A DNA stretch of 64,000 bases, taken from Flavobacteriales bacterium (lineage in GTDB: Bacteria; Bacteroidota; Bacteroidia; Flavobacteriales_F; PHOS-HE28). The stretch is taken from NCBI GenBank assembly GCA_019638115.1, contig JAHBUK010000001.1, forward strand, positions 886,238 to 950,237. The letters run 5' to 3'. The position numbers and the translations under genes are program-made. This document shows, piece by piece, positions 10,251-19,161 of this stretch; the first letter of the stretch is position 1, and every line of letters starts with the position of its first letter. The notes beneath the pieces were generated by a model. The model was not told where the DNA came from, did no database searches, and saw only the letters and a program-made list of their open reading frames with translations.

Positions 10251-10898
10251 TCAGCGGCCACCCAGGCCGATGGCCAGGTACAACTGAGCGGTACTGTTGC
10301 GCGCGTCACCCAGGAACAGGCGGGCTCCATCGCTCTTGGCCACTTCTGCCAGACCGTAGTTGTACCGCACCCCGATCTGTGCAGGGCCAAGGTTCACGCC
10401 AACACCACCCAGCAGGCCGTAGTCCATGCTGTTGAAGTTGTCGCGATCAAGGTCTTCGGAGGCGGAGCCCAGATCGCCGGAGGTGCTCACATTGCTGCTG
10501 AGCAGGTAGCCGAAGTATCCGCCGCCATGCAACTCGAGCACGTCGCCCAAGCGGATGGCCAAAAGCAGCGGCACATCCAGGTAGGCCGTGTTGAAGCTGA
10601 TGCTCTGATCGAACAGCAAGCCGTTGTATTCGATGGTGCTGCCGCGACCACTGTAGAGCAATTCGGCCTGCAACGAAAGTCCGTCACTGAGCGCAGTGCG
10701 GCCGAAAAGACCAGCGTGTATGCCCAGCCGCGCGTTCTCGTCGCTGATGTCCTGGCCACTTGCGCGCAGGTTGGTCCAGTTGAGACCGCCTTTGAAGCCG
10801 GCCGTGGTGCCAGCCGTCTGAGCCTGCACTTGTGGGGTGTACAACATGGCCAACAGACCGAAGCCTGCGCCGAAAATGAAGTTCTTAGGGATATGCAT
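10251..10898 (-). CDS. Outer-membrane beta-barrel protein
   Basis: This is a 215-residue protein from the ATG at 10898. The signal segment is LAMLYTPQVQAQ. The mature part is a run of amphipathic strands: GFKGGLNWTNLRASG near the start, LQAELLYSGRGSTIEY and LDVPLLLAIRLGDVLELHGG in the middle, and a closing strand LYLAIGLGGR. The phrase FKGGLNWTNL and the later PLLLAIRL are typical of the PorT-like/OMP_b-brl_2 family found in Bacteroidota outer membranes. It sits between the two-component genes and the histidine kinase and is divergent from the kinase, so it may be a regulated target or sensor partner. That role is inference. Confidence 0.8.
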   Translation of the reverse strand: MHIPKNFIFGAGFGLLAMLYTPQVQAQTAGTTAGFKGGLNWTNLRASGQDISDENARLGIHAGLFGRTALSDGLSLQAELLYSGRGSTIEYNGLLFDQSISFNTAYLDVPLLLAIRLGDVLELHGGGYFGYLLSSNVSTSGDLGSASEDLDRDNFNSMDYGLLGGVGVNLGPAQIGVRYNYGLAEVAKSDGARLFLGDARNSTAQLYLAIGLGGR

Positions 10899-11046
10899 GG
10901 TGTTACCGGTTTTAGGTTGCACTGCCATATGGCGATCGCATGCCACAGCGTAACCAACTGGCCATCAAGCACCTCCCAACAACACAAGCACCACGGCCCG
11001 TGGATGGCCCACCACACCAACGCCCCGAAAGCTCCACACATTCCGC

Positions 11047-12801
11047 ATGCCCCACACCGCTGAACACAACGAGCGACGGCTGCTCAAGCTGTTGTATGCC
11101 GGCACCATCATACTTCTGCTCATTCTGGCCTACATCACCTACGCCAACATGGAGCGCTATGTGAACACCTCGCGGGAGGTGCGCGAATACAATTACATGC
11201 TTCTGGAGTGCGAGCAATTGATGACCACGCTGAACGAGCAGGAGACCGGTGCACGAGGGTTCCTGCTATCCAACGACTCCTCGTTCCTGGAGCCGTATGA
11301 ACTGGCCTTGGAACGCAGACCATCCATTGAGCAGGAACTGAAGACGGCCACGGCGGAAAGCGCATACCGCACGGACGTGGATTCGTTGCTCGCCCAGGTG
11401 GCGCGCGTTACCGACATGCACCGTTTGATCGTGCTCAACGCAAGCCGCTCATCGCGCATCGTGGCGGCCGACCGGGAGCGTCTGCACATGGGCAAACACA
11501 CCATGGACCAAGCCCGTGTGCTGCAGTTGGCGTTGACCGAAAGGATCCGGCGGGACAGGCGACGGATGCTGGAATCCATGGACGAGGACGGGGTGGGGTC
11601 GCCCATGCTCATGGGCAGCTATTCCATTCTGGCCATCATCGCCATTTCCATGCTCTTCTGGCGCCTTTCCAGAGCCCTTCACCACACGGAGAAAGCCAAG
11701 CACGAGTTACGCCTGCAACTGCAGAATCTGCATGCCGAGACCAAGGAACGAGTACAGGTGCAGGAACTGCTGCAACAGGTGCTGGATACTTCGCCGGCGG
11801 GTATCATGACCTTCACTTCCGTGCGTAACAGCGCAGGCATCATCAAGGACTTCACATGGACCTCCTCCAACCGCGCCGCCAACCAATTGGTGGGGCGCAC
11901 CGACCTGGTGGGCAAGCGGCTCCTCCAAGAGATGCCGGAGAACAAACCCCAAGGGCTTTTCGACACCTACACAGGAGTGGTGGAAAGCGGGCTGGATGCG
12001 CGGCGGGAATTCCACTACACCGGTGAAGGCATGGACTTTTGGATCACCAACCACAGCGTGAAGCTCAACGACGGCTTCCTGGTGGTCTTCTCGGACGTAA
12101 CGGAACAGAAGCGTGCGGAACTCCACAAGTTCGAGAGCGAGCGCTTCAGCCTCATCGGCCAGATAACACGCACGGTGGCCCATGAGGTGCGCAACCCGCT
12201 CACCAACATCCACCTGGCTTTGGAGCAGTTGGAAGAGGATCTTGGTGATGCCGCCAACGAGCACAAGCAGTTGACCGAGGTGATCGACCGGAACCTGAAG
12301 CGCATAGGCACGCTGGTGAAGGACATGCTGGAGTCCACACGCAAGCGCGATGTGAAGCTGGGACCCTGCGACCTGACAGCGGTGGCCCAATTGGCCTTGG
12401 GGAAAGTGCAGGACCGATTGGAGCTGCTCAACATGCGATCCGAATTGCAACAAGACCACGGTCCGCACACCTTGAACGGCGATCCCGAACTACTGGTGCT
12501 CGCCATTACCAACCTGCTGGTGAATGCCGTGGAAGCCATGGAGCCACAGCAAGGCCACCTGGTGCTGAAAACGACCAACAAGGAAGGCTCGCTCTGCTTG
12601 GAGATAACGGACAACGGAAAGGGCATGACACCGGATGTGCGAGACCGGCTGTTCGAGCCCTTCTTCTCCGCACGGGCTGGCGGCCTTGGCCTTGGCCTTA
12701 CCACCACACGCAGCATCCTCAACGCACACCAAGTGATCGTGGACGTGATCAGTGCGCCGGGCGAGGGCACCACGTTCCGCCTGGTCTTCCCCAAGGATTG
12801 A
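11047..12801 (+). CDS. CHASE3-PAS sensor histidine kinase
   Basis: This is a 584-residue protein. A first membrane helix (IILLLILAYITYA, ~20-33) is followed by an extracytoplasmic CHASE3 domain (~35-185; NEQETGARGFLLSND) and a second helix (~195-212). A coiled linker, a PAS-like domain (~240-365), a HisKA region with the phospho-acceptor His in VAHEVRNPL and an ATPase domain (NLLVNAVEAM, DNGKGM, GGLGLGLTTT) complete it. CHASE3 senses unknown external signals. No response regulator follows; the best partners are the receiver and NtrC-type proteins ~900 bases upstream. The stop lies 9 bases from the end of the convergent acyltransferase gene. Confidence 0.93.
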   Translation: MPHTAEHNERRLLKLLYAGTIILLLILAYITYANMERYVNTSREVREYNYMLLECEQLMTTLNEQETGARGFLLSNDSSFLEPYELALERRPSIEQELKTATAESAYRTDVDSLLAQVARVTDMHRLIVLNASRSSRIVAADRERLHMGKHTMDQARVLQLALTERIRRDRRRMLESMDEDGVGSPMLMGSYSILAIIAISMLFWRLSRALHHTEKAKHELRLQLQNLHAETKERVQVQELLQQVLDTSPAGIMTFTSVRNSAGIIKDFTWTSSNRAANQLVGRTDLVGKRLLQEMPENKPQGLFDTYTGVVESGLDARREFHYTGEGMDFWITNHSVKLNDGFLVVFSDVTEQKRAELHKFESERFSLIGQITRTVAHEVRNPLTNIHLALEQLEEDLGDAANEHKQLTEVIDRNLKRIGTLVKDMLESTRKRDVKLGPCDLTAVAQLALGKVQDRLELLNMRSELQQDHGPHTLNGDPELLVLAITNLLVNAVEAMEPQQGHLVLKTTNKEGSLCLEITDNGKGMTPDVRDRLFEPFFSARAGGLGLGLTTTRSILNAHQVIVDVISAPGEGTTFRLVFPKD

Positions 12802-12810
12802 GCTGCCCGC

Positions 12811-13311
12811 TCAACGCGGAATGACCCGCCCGGGATTGCCCACCACGATGCTGTTGGAGGGCACGTCCTTGATCACCACCGCGCCTGCCCCGATCATCAC
12901 ATCATTGCCGATGGTGATGGGGCCGATGACCACTGCGTTGGCACCGATGTTCACACGGTCCCCGAATCGCGGTGCGCGGCTGTAAGTGCCATCCTTCAAC
13001 TGTTTGTTGCCGATGGTGGTGCTGTTGCGCACGCAACAGTCCGCGCCGAACACGGTGCCATCGTTCACCACCAAGGCCTGTCCGTGGTCCACACGGAATC
13101 CCGGCCCGATGCGTGTTTTCCATGGCAGCTCAATGCCCAGGAACCACTCCACCAGAATGCGGTAGAGCAGGAAGTACCAGATGAACAGCAGGAAGGTGAT
13201 GGGGCTCTGGCGCAGCAGGTGTGCCAAGCGGAAGTGGAGGAGCACCAACCGTCCCTTCGGATTGCCGGCATTGGCGCGCCAATCCTGGAAGATGTTCCAC
13301 ACGCTGGCCAT
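12811..13311 (-). CDS. Hexapeptide-repeat acyltransferase (serine acetyltransferase-like)
   Basis: This is a 166-residue protein. The first ~65 residues are helical with a hydrophobic stretch ([20 protein letters not shown]). The rest is a left-handed beta-helix of hexapeptide repeats ([30 protein letters not shown]) with the catalytic-type His in VDHG. The C-terminal VVGNPGRVI is typical of sugar or serine O-acetyltransferases. The gene start overlaps the glycosyltransferase stop by one base, so an exopolysaccharide or glycan-modifying role is more likely than cysteine synthesis; the acceptor is unknown. Confidence 0.85.
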   Translation of the reverse strand: MASVWNIFQDWRANAGNPKGRLVLLHFRLAHLLRQSPITFLLFIWYFLLYRILVEWFLGIELPWKTRIGPGFRVDHGQALVVNDGTVFGADCCVRNSTTIGNKQLKDGTYSRAPRFGDRVNIGANAVVIGPITIGNDVMIGAGAVVIKDVPSNSIVVGNPGRVIPR

Positions 13312-14150
13312 CAGTTATGCTTGGAGCTTGGGCTGTACTGGTTGAAAAGCAGCTTGAGGTACTGCGGCACATATAGCGCTGTGCGCGTGGCTTGGCCAAC
13401 GAAGGTGCCCCACACCCCCAGGCCCAGATCATGGCTTACGCGCCTGCCCTCGTTCAAAACGCGCCGCAAGGGTATGCTCATGCTGGCCCCACCGGCGGTG
13501 AAGTTGGCCAGTGGCACCGGCAGGTAAAGGAACTGGGCCGCATTGTGCATCCAGGCGGCAAGTGTCCATTTGTGGTCACCGCTCACGCGCAGGGTGGCAT
13601 CGAACGGGCGCCCGGTGTAGTAACTGCGCCGCACGAAAAAACTGGGGTGGTTCAACACCATCTCCCAGTACTTCAGCAGAAAGCCGTTCCGTTTGGCCTT
13701 CTTCACCTTGCGAGTCCCATTGGGGTAGTGGATCCAAATGTCCCCGTGCACGATGTTGATGTCCGAGCGTCCTTGTGCAGCGGCCATTACGCGCTCCACG
13801 GTATCGGGCTCGTACCAATCGTCCGCATTGATCAGGGCCACCCACTCACCGGTGCAGCGGGCAACGCCTTTGTTCATGGCATCGTAGATGCCTTTGTCCT
13901 TGCTGCTTTCCCACAGGTCCAGTTCGCTTTCGTAGCGGCGCAGCAGATCAAGCGTCCCATCGGTGCTTCCGCCATCCACTATGATGTACTCGATGTTGTT
14001 GTAGCTCTGGGCCAACACGCTCTGGATGGTTCGCTCCAGCGTGGCCGCACCGTTGTAAACCACGGTAACGATGCTCACCAGGGGCCGCTCCTCACTGCTG
14101 CTTCGCGTTCGGCCCTGCAGCCTCCGCCCTCCGCTCTGTTGCTGGCTCAT
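13311..14150 (-). CDS. Family 2 glycosyltransferase
   Basis: This is a 279-residue protein from the ATG at 14150 (17 extra residues are possible upstream). The GT-A fold motifs are clear: [20 protein letters not shown], the DGGSTDGT nucleotide-binding loop, the GIYDAMNKG motif and the metal-binding ALINADD. This family transfers a sugar from a nucleotide donor to a glycan or lipid-linked acceptor on the cytoplasmic face. It is directly coupled to the acyltransferase gene (one-base overlap), suggesting joint assembly and decoration of a surface polysaccharide. No larger polysaccharide cluster is visible. Confidence 0.92.
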   Translation of the reverse strand: MSQQQSGGRRLQGRTRSSSEERPLVSIVTVVYNGAATLERTIQSVLAQSYNNIEYIIVDGGSTDGTLDLLRRYESELDLWESSKDKGIYDAMNKGVARCTGEWVALINADDWYEPDTVERVMAAAQGRSDINIVHGDIWIHYPNGTRKVKKAKRNGFLLKYWEMVLNHPSFFVRRSYYTGRPFDATLRVSGDHKWTLAAWMHNAAQFLYLPVPLANFTAGGASMSIPLRRVLNEGRRVSHDLGLGVWGTFVGQATRTALYVPQYLKLLFNQYSPSSKHN

Positions 14151-14277
14151 CGTGTTCGGAATTGACGGGCTGATACGGGAAAGCACCGGCCCAGGGTTCA
14201 AAACAACCCTGCAACAACAAAGGAACGAAGTCCTTCACGCTTCACCATACCAAGCGCCGCAAGGTCTGTACAAGGGC

Positions 14278-14305
14278 TGTAACTTTCCGCAGAGCCACCC
14301 GTCCC
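14278..14305 (+). promoter_or_regulatory. ECF promoter motif 1 (TGTAACT-N15-CGTCCC)
   Basis: TGTAACT at 14278-14284 and CGTCCC at 14300-14305 are separated by 15 bases and lie 27 bases ahead of the sigma gene's ATG. The same two boxes with 15-16 base spacing recur at 16352 and 16996. They are probably the -35 and -10 elements read by the adjacent ECF sigma factor. Confidence 0.75.
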
Positions 14306-14331
14306 ATGCAAACGGGACCACCCTCCACCCG

Positions 14332-14817
14332 ATGACGATCGCCGAGTACAATGCCGCTGTTGACGCGCATGCCGATGGCATCTATCGGTTCGCGCTGAAG
14401 CATTTGCGCGATGTGGACCTGGCCAAGGACGTGGTGCAGGAAAGCTTCGCTCGCCTGTGGGTGAAGATCGAGCACGTGGAAGGGAGCAAGGCCAAGAGCT
14501 ACCTGTTCACAACGGCCCACCACGTGATGGTGGACGAAGTGCGGAAAGGAAGCAGAAGCACGCGCATGGAAGTACACCACGACAACCTCCGGACCACCAG
14601 TCAAAGCCAGCCGGACCTGAAGGCGGTGTTGGACGAGGCCCTGGCAACCCTCCCTCCCATACAACGGAGCGTGGTGCTTTTGCGTGATCTGGAGGGATAC
14701 ACCTACGAGGAGATCGCCGAACTGACGGCGCTGAACCTGGCGCAGGTGAAAGTGTACATCTACCGCGGCCGCACCGCGTTGAAGGAATACATCGGCGCAT
14801 TGGACCTGGTGCTATGA
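14332..14817 (+). CDS. ECF-type RNA polymerase sigma factor (second)
   Basis: This is a 161-residue protein from the ATG at 14332. Region 2 reads HLRDVDLAKDVVQESFARLW followed by LFTTAHHVMVDEVRK. Region 4 reads LPPIQRSVVLLRDLEGYTYE followed by IAELTALNLAQVKVYIYRGR. Frame sequence before 14332 includes the promoter and is not protein-like. The gene overlaps the following anti-sigma-like gene by 4 bases (ATGA), the usual sign of translational coupling. The conserved TGTAACT/CGTCC motif in front of it points to autoregulation. Confidence 0.94.
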   Translation: MTIAEYNAAVDAHADGIYRFALKHLRDVDLAKDVVQESFARLWVKIEHVEGSKAKSYLFTTAHHVMVDEVRKGSRSTRMEVHHDNLRTTSQSQPDLKAVLDEALATLPPIQRSVVLLRDLEGYTYEEIAELTALNLAQVKVYIYRGRTALKEYIGALDLVL

Positions 14818-16178
14818 ACGAACGCATCGACCATACCAACTACGAGGCCTGGCTCCTTGACCGCCTGGAGGGTAACCTCTCGCCGGAGCAGGACCGTATG
14901 CTCGATGCCTTTCTGGCGGCAAACCCGGGACTGGATGACGCGCACATGGAACTGCCCACCCTGGACCGACTGAGCGCACAACTGGCCCAAGCCGACAAGG
15001 AAGCCTTGAAGCGGACCCTGCCACCCGCTGGCATGCCGGCAGAACCCATTGATGACTTTCTGATCGCACGCTTGGAAGGCGACCTCGACGCCCGGCAATT
15101 GGAAGCCCTGAACATCTACCTGCTTCACCATCCGGAGCACCAGCGGGCAGAGCGGCTCTATGCTCTTACCAAGCTGGTGCCTGCGGCCATGGCCTATGCC
15201 GATAAGCAGGGCCTGGAGCGGCAGCTACCACCTACGGGCATGCCCGATCGGCTCAACCTGGATGATCTCTTGGTAGCCCGCTTGGAAGGTGAACTGGGAC
15301 CCGAACAAGAGCTCGCCCTGGCCGCATACCTCCACGCCAACCCCGATGCCGATCGGCAATGGCGCCTGATGCAATTGGCACGCATATCCACGCCACCGGT
15401 GGTTTTCCCGGCGAAGGCGGACCTGAAAAAGGGTGGCCAAGTGATCGCCATCGGGACCGTGTGGGCCACTTGGGCACCCCGCCTGCGCGCGGCTGCCACG
15501 GTGGCCGTGCTGCTGAGCATCGGCTTCTGGGCTTATGTGCGCACCACTCCACCCGAGCAGCAAGTTGCTGTAGTGGAGCAAGGCACTGGCCAGCAAGACC
15601 ACAGCACACCCGACCCCGACACAGGTACCAAGGGCACTACAGCTCCTGAAGTGGAGCGGGCTGAAGCACTACAGCCTGCACCGGACCATACGGCGCAACA
15701 GCCGCCCCTGGCACATGCGCCCAGCCAAAAGGCGGTTGGCACACAGCAGCAGGAAAAGCGCACAGAAGTGATGCCCCCTGTTCAACAACCGAAGGAAGCG
15801 CAACCACTTGTTGCACAACAGCCCAACAAGTTGCCTGACGAAAAGCCCACGCCCGACATCCGTCCAGCCCAGCCCCACGCGGGTAACGCGCTTGCACAGC
15901 ACGCACCAGCGCCCCCCGAGAGCTCCCTTACGGCCGATGCGAACGGTGTACCCTTGGGCGCTTTCCTCGCTGGCAAGTTCCGCAAGCGGGTGCTGGCGGA
16001 TGATGAGCAAGAGGCGCGGCCGCTGGATGCCTCTGATGCGCTTACCGCCCTGAACAAGGGCATGCAGGCCCTGGGCGGAGAAGACCTCGGACTGTCCGTG
16101 GAGCGCGGGGAGAATGGCCGATCGAGCAGCTTCCAACTGCGCCTGGGGCGCGGTCTGGCCATCACTGCCAGCCGCTGA
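14814..16178 (+). CDS. Membrane anti-sigma-like protein with three tandem N-terminal modules
   Basis: This is a 454-residue protein coupled to the sigma gene. Residues ~10-78, 79-148 and 149-205 are three copies of one ~69-residue unit: L-L/I/V-x-R-LEG-x-L near each start, then a helix ending in NP or HP, then ADKxxLxRxLPPxGMP (the last copy is shortened). These are probably sigma-binding units; no zinc-binding HxxxCxxC is present. A membrane helix at ~222-243 is followed by a long Gln/Pro/Thr-rich extracytoplasmic linker and a C-terminal domain (~385-454). The anti-sigma role is inferred from gene order and topology. The repeated unit is unusual. Confidence 0.75.
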   Translation: MNERIDHTNYEAWLLDRLEGNLSPEQDRMLDAFLAANPGLDDAHMELPTLDRLSAQLAQADKEALKRTLPPAGMPAEPIDDFLIARLEGDLDARQLEALNIYLLHHPEHQRAERLYALTKLVPAAMAYADKQGLERQLPPTGMPDRLNLDDLLVARLEGELGPEQELALAAYLHANPDADRQWRLMQLARISTPPVVFPAKADLKKGGQVIAIGTVWATWAPRLRAAATVAVLLSIGFWAYVRTTPPEQQVAVVEQGTGQQDHSTPDPDTGTKGTTAPEVERAEALQPAPDHTAQQPPLAHAPSQKAVGTQQQEKRTEVMPPVQQPKEAQPLVAQQPNKLPDEKPTPDIRPAQPHAGNALAQHAPAPPESSLTADANGVPLGAFLAGKFRKRVLADDEQEARPLDASDALTALNKGMQALGGEDLGLSVERGENGRSSSFQLRLGRGLAITASR

Positions 16179-16351
16179 GCCGATCGAAGCCCGTGCACGG
16201 TGGCCCGATCCAGAAGGGTGAAGAGCACCTCATATCCGCTCCATGTAGTGGAGGAAGTGGAGCCGAGGAAAGAAGGCCAGGTGTTCCGGAATCCCGCCAA
16301 ACACCGCTCATCCAGCACTGAATGCCACTCATCACGATCGGGCATTCCAAC

Positions 16352-16380
16352 TGTAACTGGTCGCGCTGCGGGCCCGTCCC
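16352..16380 (+). promoter_or_regulatory. ECF promoter motif 2 (TGTAACT-N16-CGTCCC)
   Basis: TGTAACT at 16352-16358 and CGTCCC at 16375-16380 lie 30 bases before the ATG of the small secreted protein gene at 16410. This is the same pair of boxes as in front of the upstream sigma gene. Confidence 0.72.
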
Positions 16381-16409
16381 ATGAGCGGACCAACAAACAC
16401 ACCACTACC

Positions 16410-16781
16410 ATGCGAACCTTCATCTCCCGCAGCCTGCTCTTCTCCGCAGCATTGTTCCTAGTATCCCTGGCCCAGGCCGCAGAACCCGTGCGCACGGGCA
16501 ACGCGGAGAAACGCAACCACATGGAGCGCACCCTTGACCGCGCCTTGAACAAACACCTGAGTTTCCCGGCCGCCAGCAAGGCCAACATGCTGGGTGATGT
16601 TTACGTGAGTTTCGTGATCGACAAGGAGGGCCGCGTGCAGGTGCTCGACCTGCGTGCCGACAACGAACAGCTGAAGGAGTACGTGTTGCGCAAATTGGCG
16701 CGGATCGATATCGGCGAGAACCCCGAAGGCATCTGGAAGACCACTCACATGCACATCACCTTCCGCCCCCAACGCGCCTGA
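16410..16781 (+). CDS. Small periplasmic TonB-C-like protein
   Basis: This is a 123-residue protein. The signal peptide (LLFSAALFLVSLAQAAEP) is followed by a domain with GDVYVSFVIDKEGRVQVLDL and a later EYVLRKLARIDI. That pattern, a strand ending in D-x-x-G-x-V then a helix, matches the energy-transducing TonB C-terminal-like domain in stand-alone form. Stand-alone copies are frequent in Bacteroidota, and their partner is generally unknown. It is preceded by the ECF promoter motif and followed by a good terminator, so it is a monocistronic member of the adjacent sigma factor's regulon. Confidence 0.75.
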   Translation: MRTFISRSLLFSAALFLVSLAQAAEPVRTGNAEKRNHMERTLDRALNKHLSFPAASKANMLGDVYVSFVIDKEGRVQVLDLRADNEQLKEYVLRKLARIDIGENPEGIWKTTHMHITFRPQRA

Positions 16782-16803
16782 ACGACATTGCCACCAGCAC
16801 AGC

Positions 16804-16829
16804 AAAGGCCCCACCGACCGGGGCCTTTT
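16804..16829 (+). terminator. Rho-independent terminator
   Basis: AAAGGCCCC (16804-16812) and GGGGCCTTT (16820-16828) pair perfectly around a 7-base loop, followed by T. It lies 23 bases past the stop of the TonB-C-like gene. Confidence 0.85.
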
Positions 16830-16995
16830 CGCTTTGGGTACGGGCTCGATCCTGGTGGGGTCATCCTTCGTGGTCCCCCTTTGATCGTGGTGGAGCAATT
16901 GCACGGGCGAAAGCGGGCCAAGCGCACCCGTTCTCCCCACAACTCCATCTCTTTTTCAGCAAAGTTCCGGGCGGAACACGCTTTTTCGCACCCGC

Positions 16996-17023
16996 TGTAA
17001 CTAGTGCTCAAGCAGCCCGTCCT
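16996..17023 (+). promoter_or_regulatory. ECF promoter motif 3 (TGTAACT-N15-CGTCCT)
   Basis: TGTAACT at 16996-17002 and CGTCCT at 17018-17023, 15 bases apart, end 15-21 bases before the start of the outer-membrane-type gene at 17038. It is the third copy of the motif within 2.8 kb. Confidence 0.7.
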
Positions 17024-17037
17024 ACCTCCAGAAACCG

Positions 17038-18060
17038 ATGATCATGAGAACGCTCATCCTCCTCCTTGGCCTTGCGCCTGCCAGCCTGGCCGCACAGTCG
17101 GACACGCTGGTGTCCCCTACCCCACCCCAAGCGCCGACAGCACCTGCGGACAGCACCGAGCAAGCCCGGCAACGTTCCATCCAATTGGGCGTGAACAGCA
17201 GTGAAGGAGCTTACGCACGGGTGGAAGACAACGGCCCCGACTCGCTAAAGGGCAAGGATCCGGTGATCATTGAAATGAAGCGCCGCACCTACCGCATCTA
17301 CAGTGAACCGAGGACCGGTGGCACCGAAAGCGACAAGACCCAGGAGCGCCTGAAGGAATTGCGAACCGAACGGCGCAACATGTTCACCTATTGGAGCGGT
17401 TTGGACATTGGCGTGAACACCTTGCTGGGGCCGGATGGCAATGCCGACCTGGACCGGGATGCCGAGTTCATGGAGATCGACAATTCGCGCTCGCGCTTCT
17501 TCAGCATCAACTTCATGGAGCAGAAGGTCGAGTTCGGCAGCCACCATGTAGGCCTGCTTACCGGCTTGGGCTGGGAGTTCACCAACTACCATTTCAAGAA
17601 CAACATGACCCTGGCCTATGTGGCCGACTCCGTGTTCGGCATTGCCATGGAAAGCCCCGAACTGCGCAAGAACAAGCTGCGGCAAATGGGCTTCCGCATG
17701 CCAGTGATGCTGGAGTTCAACACCAAACGAGCCCCTCTGCCGAGCGAGGCGGAACTGGCCGGAAAGAAGAACCACACGTTCGATCGCAAAGGCAACTTCC
17801 ACATTGCCATGGGCGTGGTGGGCAGCTGGTACTTCGATACCATGTACAAGCAGAAGTTCCGGGAGGATGGGGCCAACCGCAAAACGCGCGACAAAGGAGA
17901 CTACCTGCTGTTACCCTACCGCGCAGCAGCAGCCGTGCGCGTGGGCTACGGAGGTCTCAACCTCTTCGCAGAGTACTCCCTTACACCGCTGTTCCACGAG
18001 GGCTCGGGTCCGGAGCTCACCCCGCTCAACATCGGTTTAACGCTCGTAGGGTTCAATTAG
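17038..18060 (+). CDS. Predicted outer-membrane protein, unknown function
   Basis: This is a 340-residue protein. The signal peptide is LILLLGLAPASLAAQ (ATG at 17038 or 17044). A Pro/Thr-rich segment follows, then a charged helical part (QERLKELRTERRNMFTYW) that leads into a beta-rich body with the strands GLDIGVNTLLG, SINFMEQKVEFG, VGLLTGLGWEFTNYHF and a final strand NIGLTLVGFN. This fits an outer-membrane barrel with a helical plug or coiled N-terminal region, a pattern seen in several uncharacterised Bacteroidota proteins. It is preceded by the ECF promoter motif, so it is probably a target of the sigma factor at 14332. Confidence 0.7.
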   Translation: MIMRTLILLLGLAPASLAAQSDTLVSPTPPQAPTAPADSTEQARQRSIQLGVNSSEGAYARVEDNGPDSLKGKDPVIIEMKRRTYRIYSEPRTGGTESDKTQERLKELRTERRNMFTYWSGLDIGVNTLLGPDGNADLDRDAEFMEIDNSRSRFFSINFMEQKVEFGSHHVGLLTGLGWEFTNYHFKNNMTLAYVADSVFGIAMESPELRKNKLRQMGFRMPVMLEFNTKRAPLPSEAELAGKKNHTFDRKGNFHIAMGVVGSWYFDTMYKQKFREDGANRKTRDKGDYLLLPYRAAAAVRVGYGGLNLFAEYSLTPLFHEGSGPELTPLNIGLTLVGFN

Positions 18061-18348
18061 CACCGCACATAGGCATTGGCGCTCAGCACCAAGAGCCTGC
18101 CATCGGCGCAACGAGGGAATTGGGCCCAGGGGCCGTGGATGCCACCGCCATGAAAGCGGGAAGCACCACGGCCCTGTTCGTTCAGTGGCTTTGCACCATG
18201 TTCCGATATGCCGTTCCGCAGGGACCGCTGCGGGTCCGACCCCGGGCCAGCTAGCCGGGCAACACTTCCGGATCATCGGCCTCATCAGTAGCGTTGTGGC
18301 CCAAGCTGCTCCGCGCGTTTGCTGAAGACGGGACGTCCCAGCCAGCGC
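18061..18348. other. Non-coding stretch upstream of yebC
   Basis: There are about 290 bases before the yebC promoter. No repeat, ORF with plausible product, or terminator hairpin was seen. Confidence 0.35.
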
Positions 18349-18381
18349 TTTGCCGCCCGCCCGGCGACAATCCTATTTTTG
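18349..18381 (+). promoter_or_regulatory. Bacteroidota-type promoter of yebC
   Basis: TTTG at 18349-18352 and TATTTTTG at 18374-18381 (a TAnnTTTG match) are 21 bases apart, with the start codon 28 bases downstream. This agrees with the primary sigma factor consensus of Bacteroidota (-33 TTTG, -7 TAnnTTTG). Confidence 0.65.
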
Positions 18382-18408
18382 CGCCTTCCAAACAGACCTC
18401 TTTCCGTC

Positions 18409-19161
18409 ATGGGCCGCATCTTCGAAAAGCGCAAGCACAAGATCTTCGCGCGTAACGCCAAACTCAGCAAGCTCTTCACCCGCATCGGCAAGGAGATCTC
18501 CATGGCCGTTAAGGCCGGTGGCCCAAACCCCGATGCCAACTCGCGCTTGAAGATGGCCATCCAGAACGCCCGCGGCATGAACATGCCCAAGGACGTGGTG
18601 GAACGCGCGATCAAGAAAGCGGCCGGTGGTGAGGAGGCGGATTACCATGAGGTCACCTATGAAGGTTATGCCCCCGGTGGTGTGGCCATCTTCGTGGATG
18701 CGGCAACGAACAACGTGAACCGCACCGTGGGCAATGTGCGCAGCTACTTCTCCAAGGTGGGTGGCACCCTGGGTACCAGCGGATCACTGGGGCACATGTT
18801 CGAGCGCAAGGCCGAATTCTTGATCGACAATGGCGCACTGCAAGGACGCGACCTGGACGAGTTCGAGATGGAAGCGATCGATGGCGGAGCCGATGACGTG
18901 GTGCGGGACGAGGAAAGCGTGATCGTGTTCGCACCCTTCGCCGGTTTCGGGGCCATGCAGCAGAAGCTCGATGAGCTGGGCGTGGTGGTGAAAAGCGCCG
19001 AACTGAAGCGCTTCCCACTGGTTACCAGCCCGGCCGATGCCGACACCGTGCGCCAGGCCATGAAGCTGATCGATATGTTGGAAGAGGACGACGACGTGAA
19101 CGCCGTGTACCACAACATGGACATCACCGAAGAGGTGGAAGCCGAATTGGAGAAGGACTAA
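18409..19161 (+). CDS. yebC: YebC/PmpR-family regulator / translation factor
   Basis: This is a 250-residue protein from the ATG at 18409. It begins MGRIFEKRKHKIFARNAKLS, a variant of the family's usual MAGHSKWANI-type start. The three YebC domains follow, with the landmarks NSRLKMAIQNARGMNMPKDV, YEGYAPGGVAIFVD, GGTLGTSGSLGHMF and the acidic LIDMLEEDDDVNAVYHNMDI. YebC proteins bind DNA or the ribosome; some relieve stalling at proline runs and others act as repressors. The gene has its own promoter and no operon partner. Confidence 0.95.
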   Translation: MGRIFEKRKHKIFARNAKLSKLFTRIGKEISMAVKAGGPNPDANSRLKMAIQNARGMNMPKDVVERAIKKAAGGEEADYHEVTYEGYAPGGVAIFVDAATNNVNRTVGNVRSYFSKVGGTLGTSGSLGHMFERKAEFLIDNGALQGRDLDEFEMEAIDGGADDVVRDEESVIVFAPFAGFGAMQQKLDELGVVVKSAELKRFPLVTSPADADTVRQAMKLIDMLEEDDDVNAVYHNMDITEEVEAELEKD

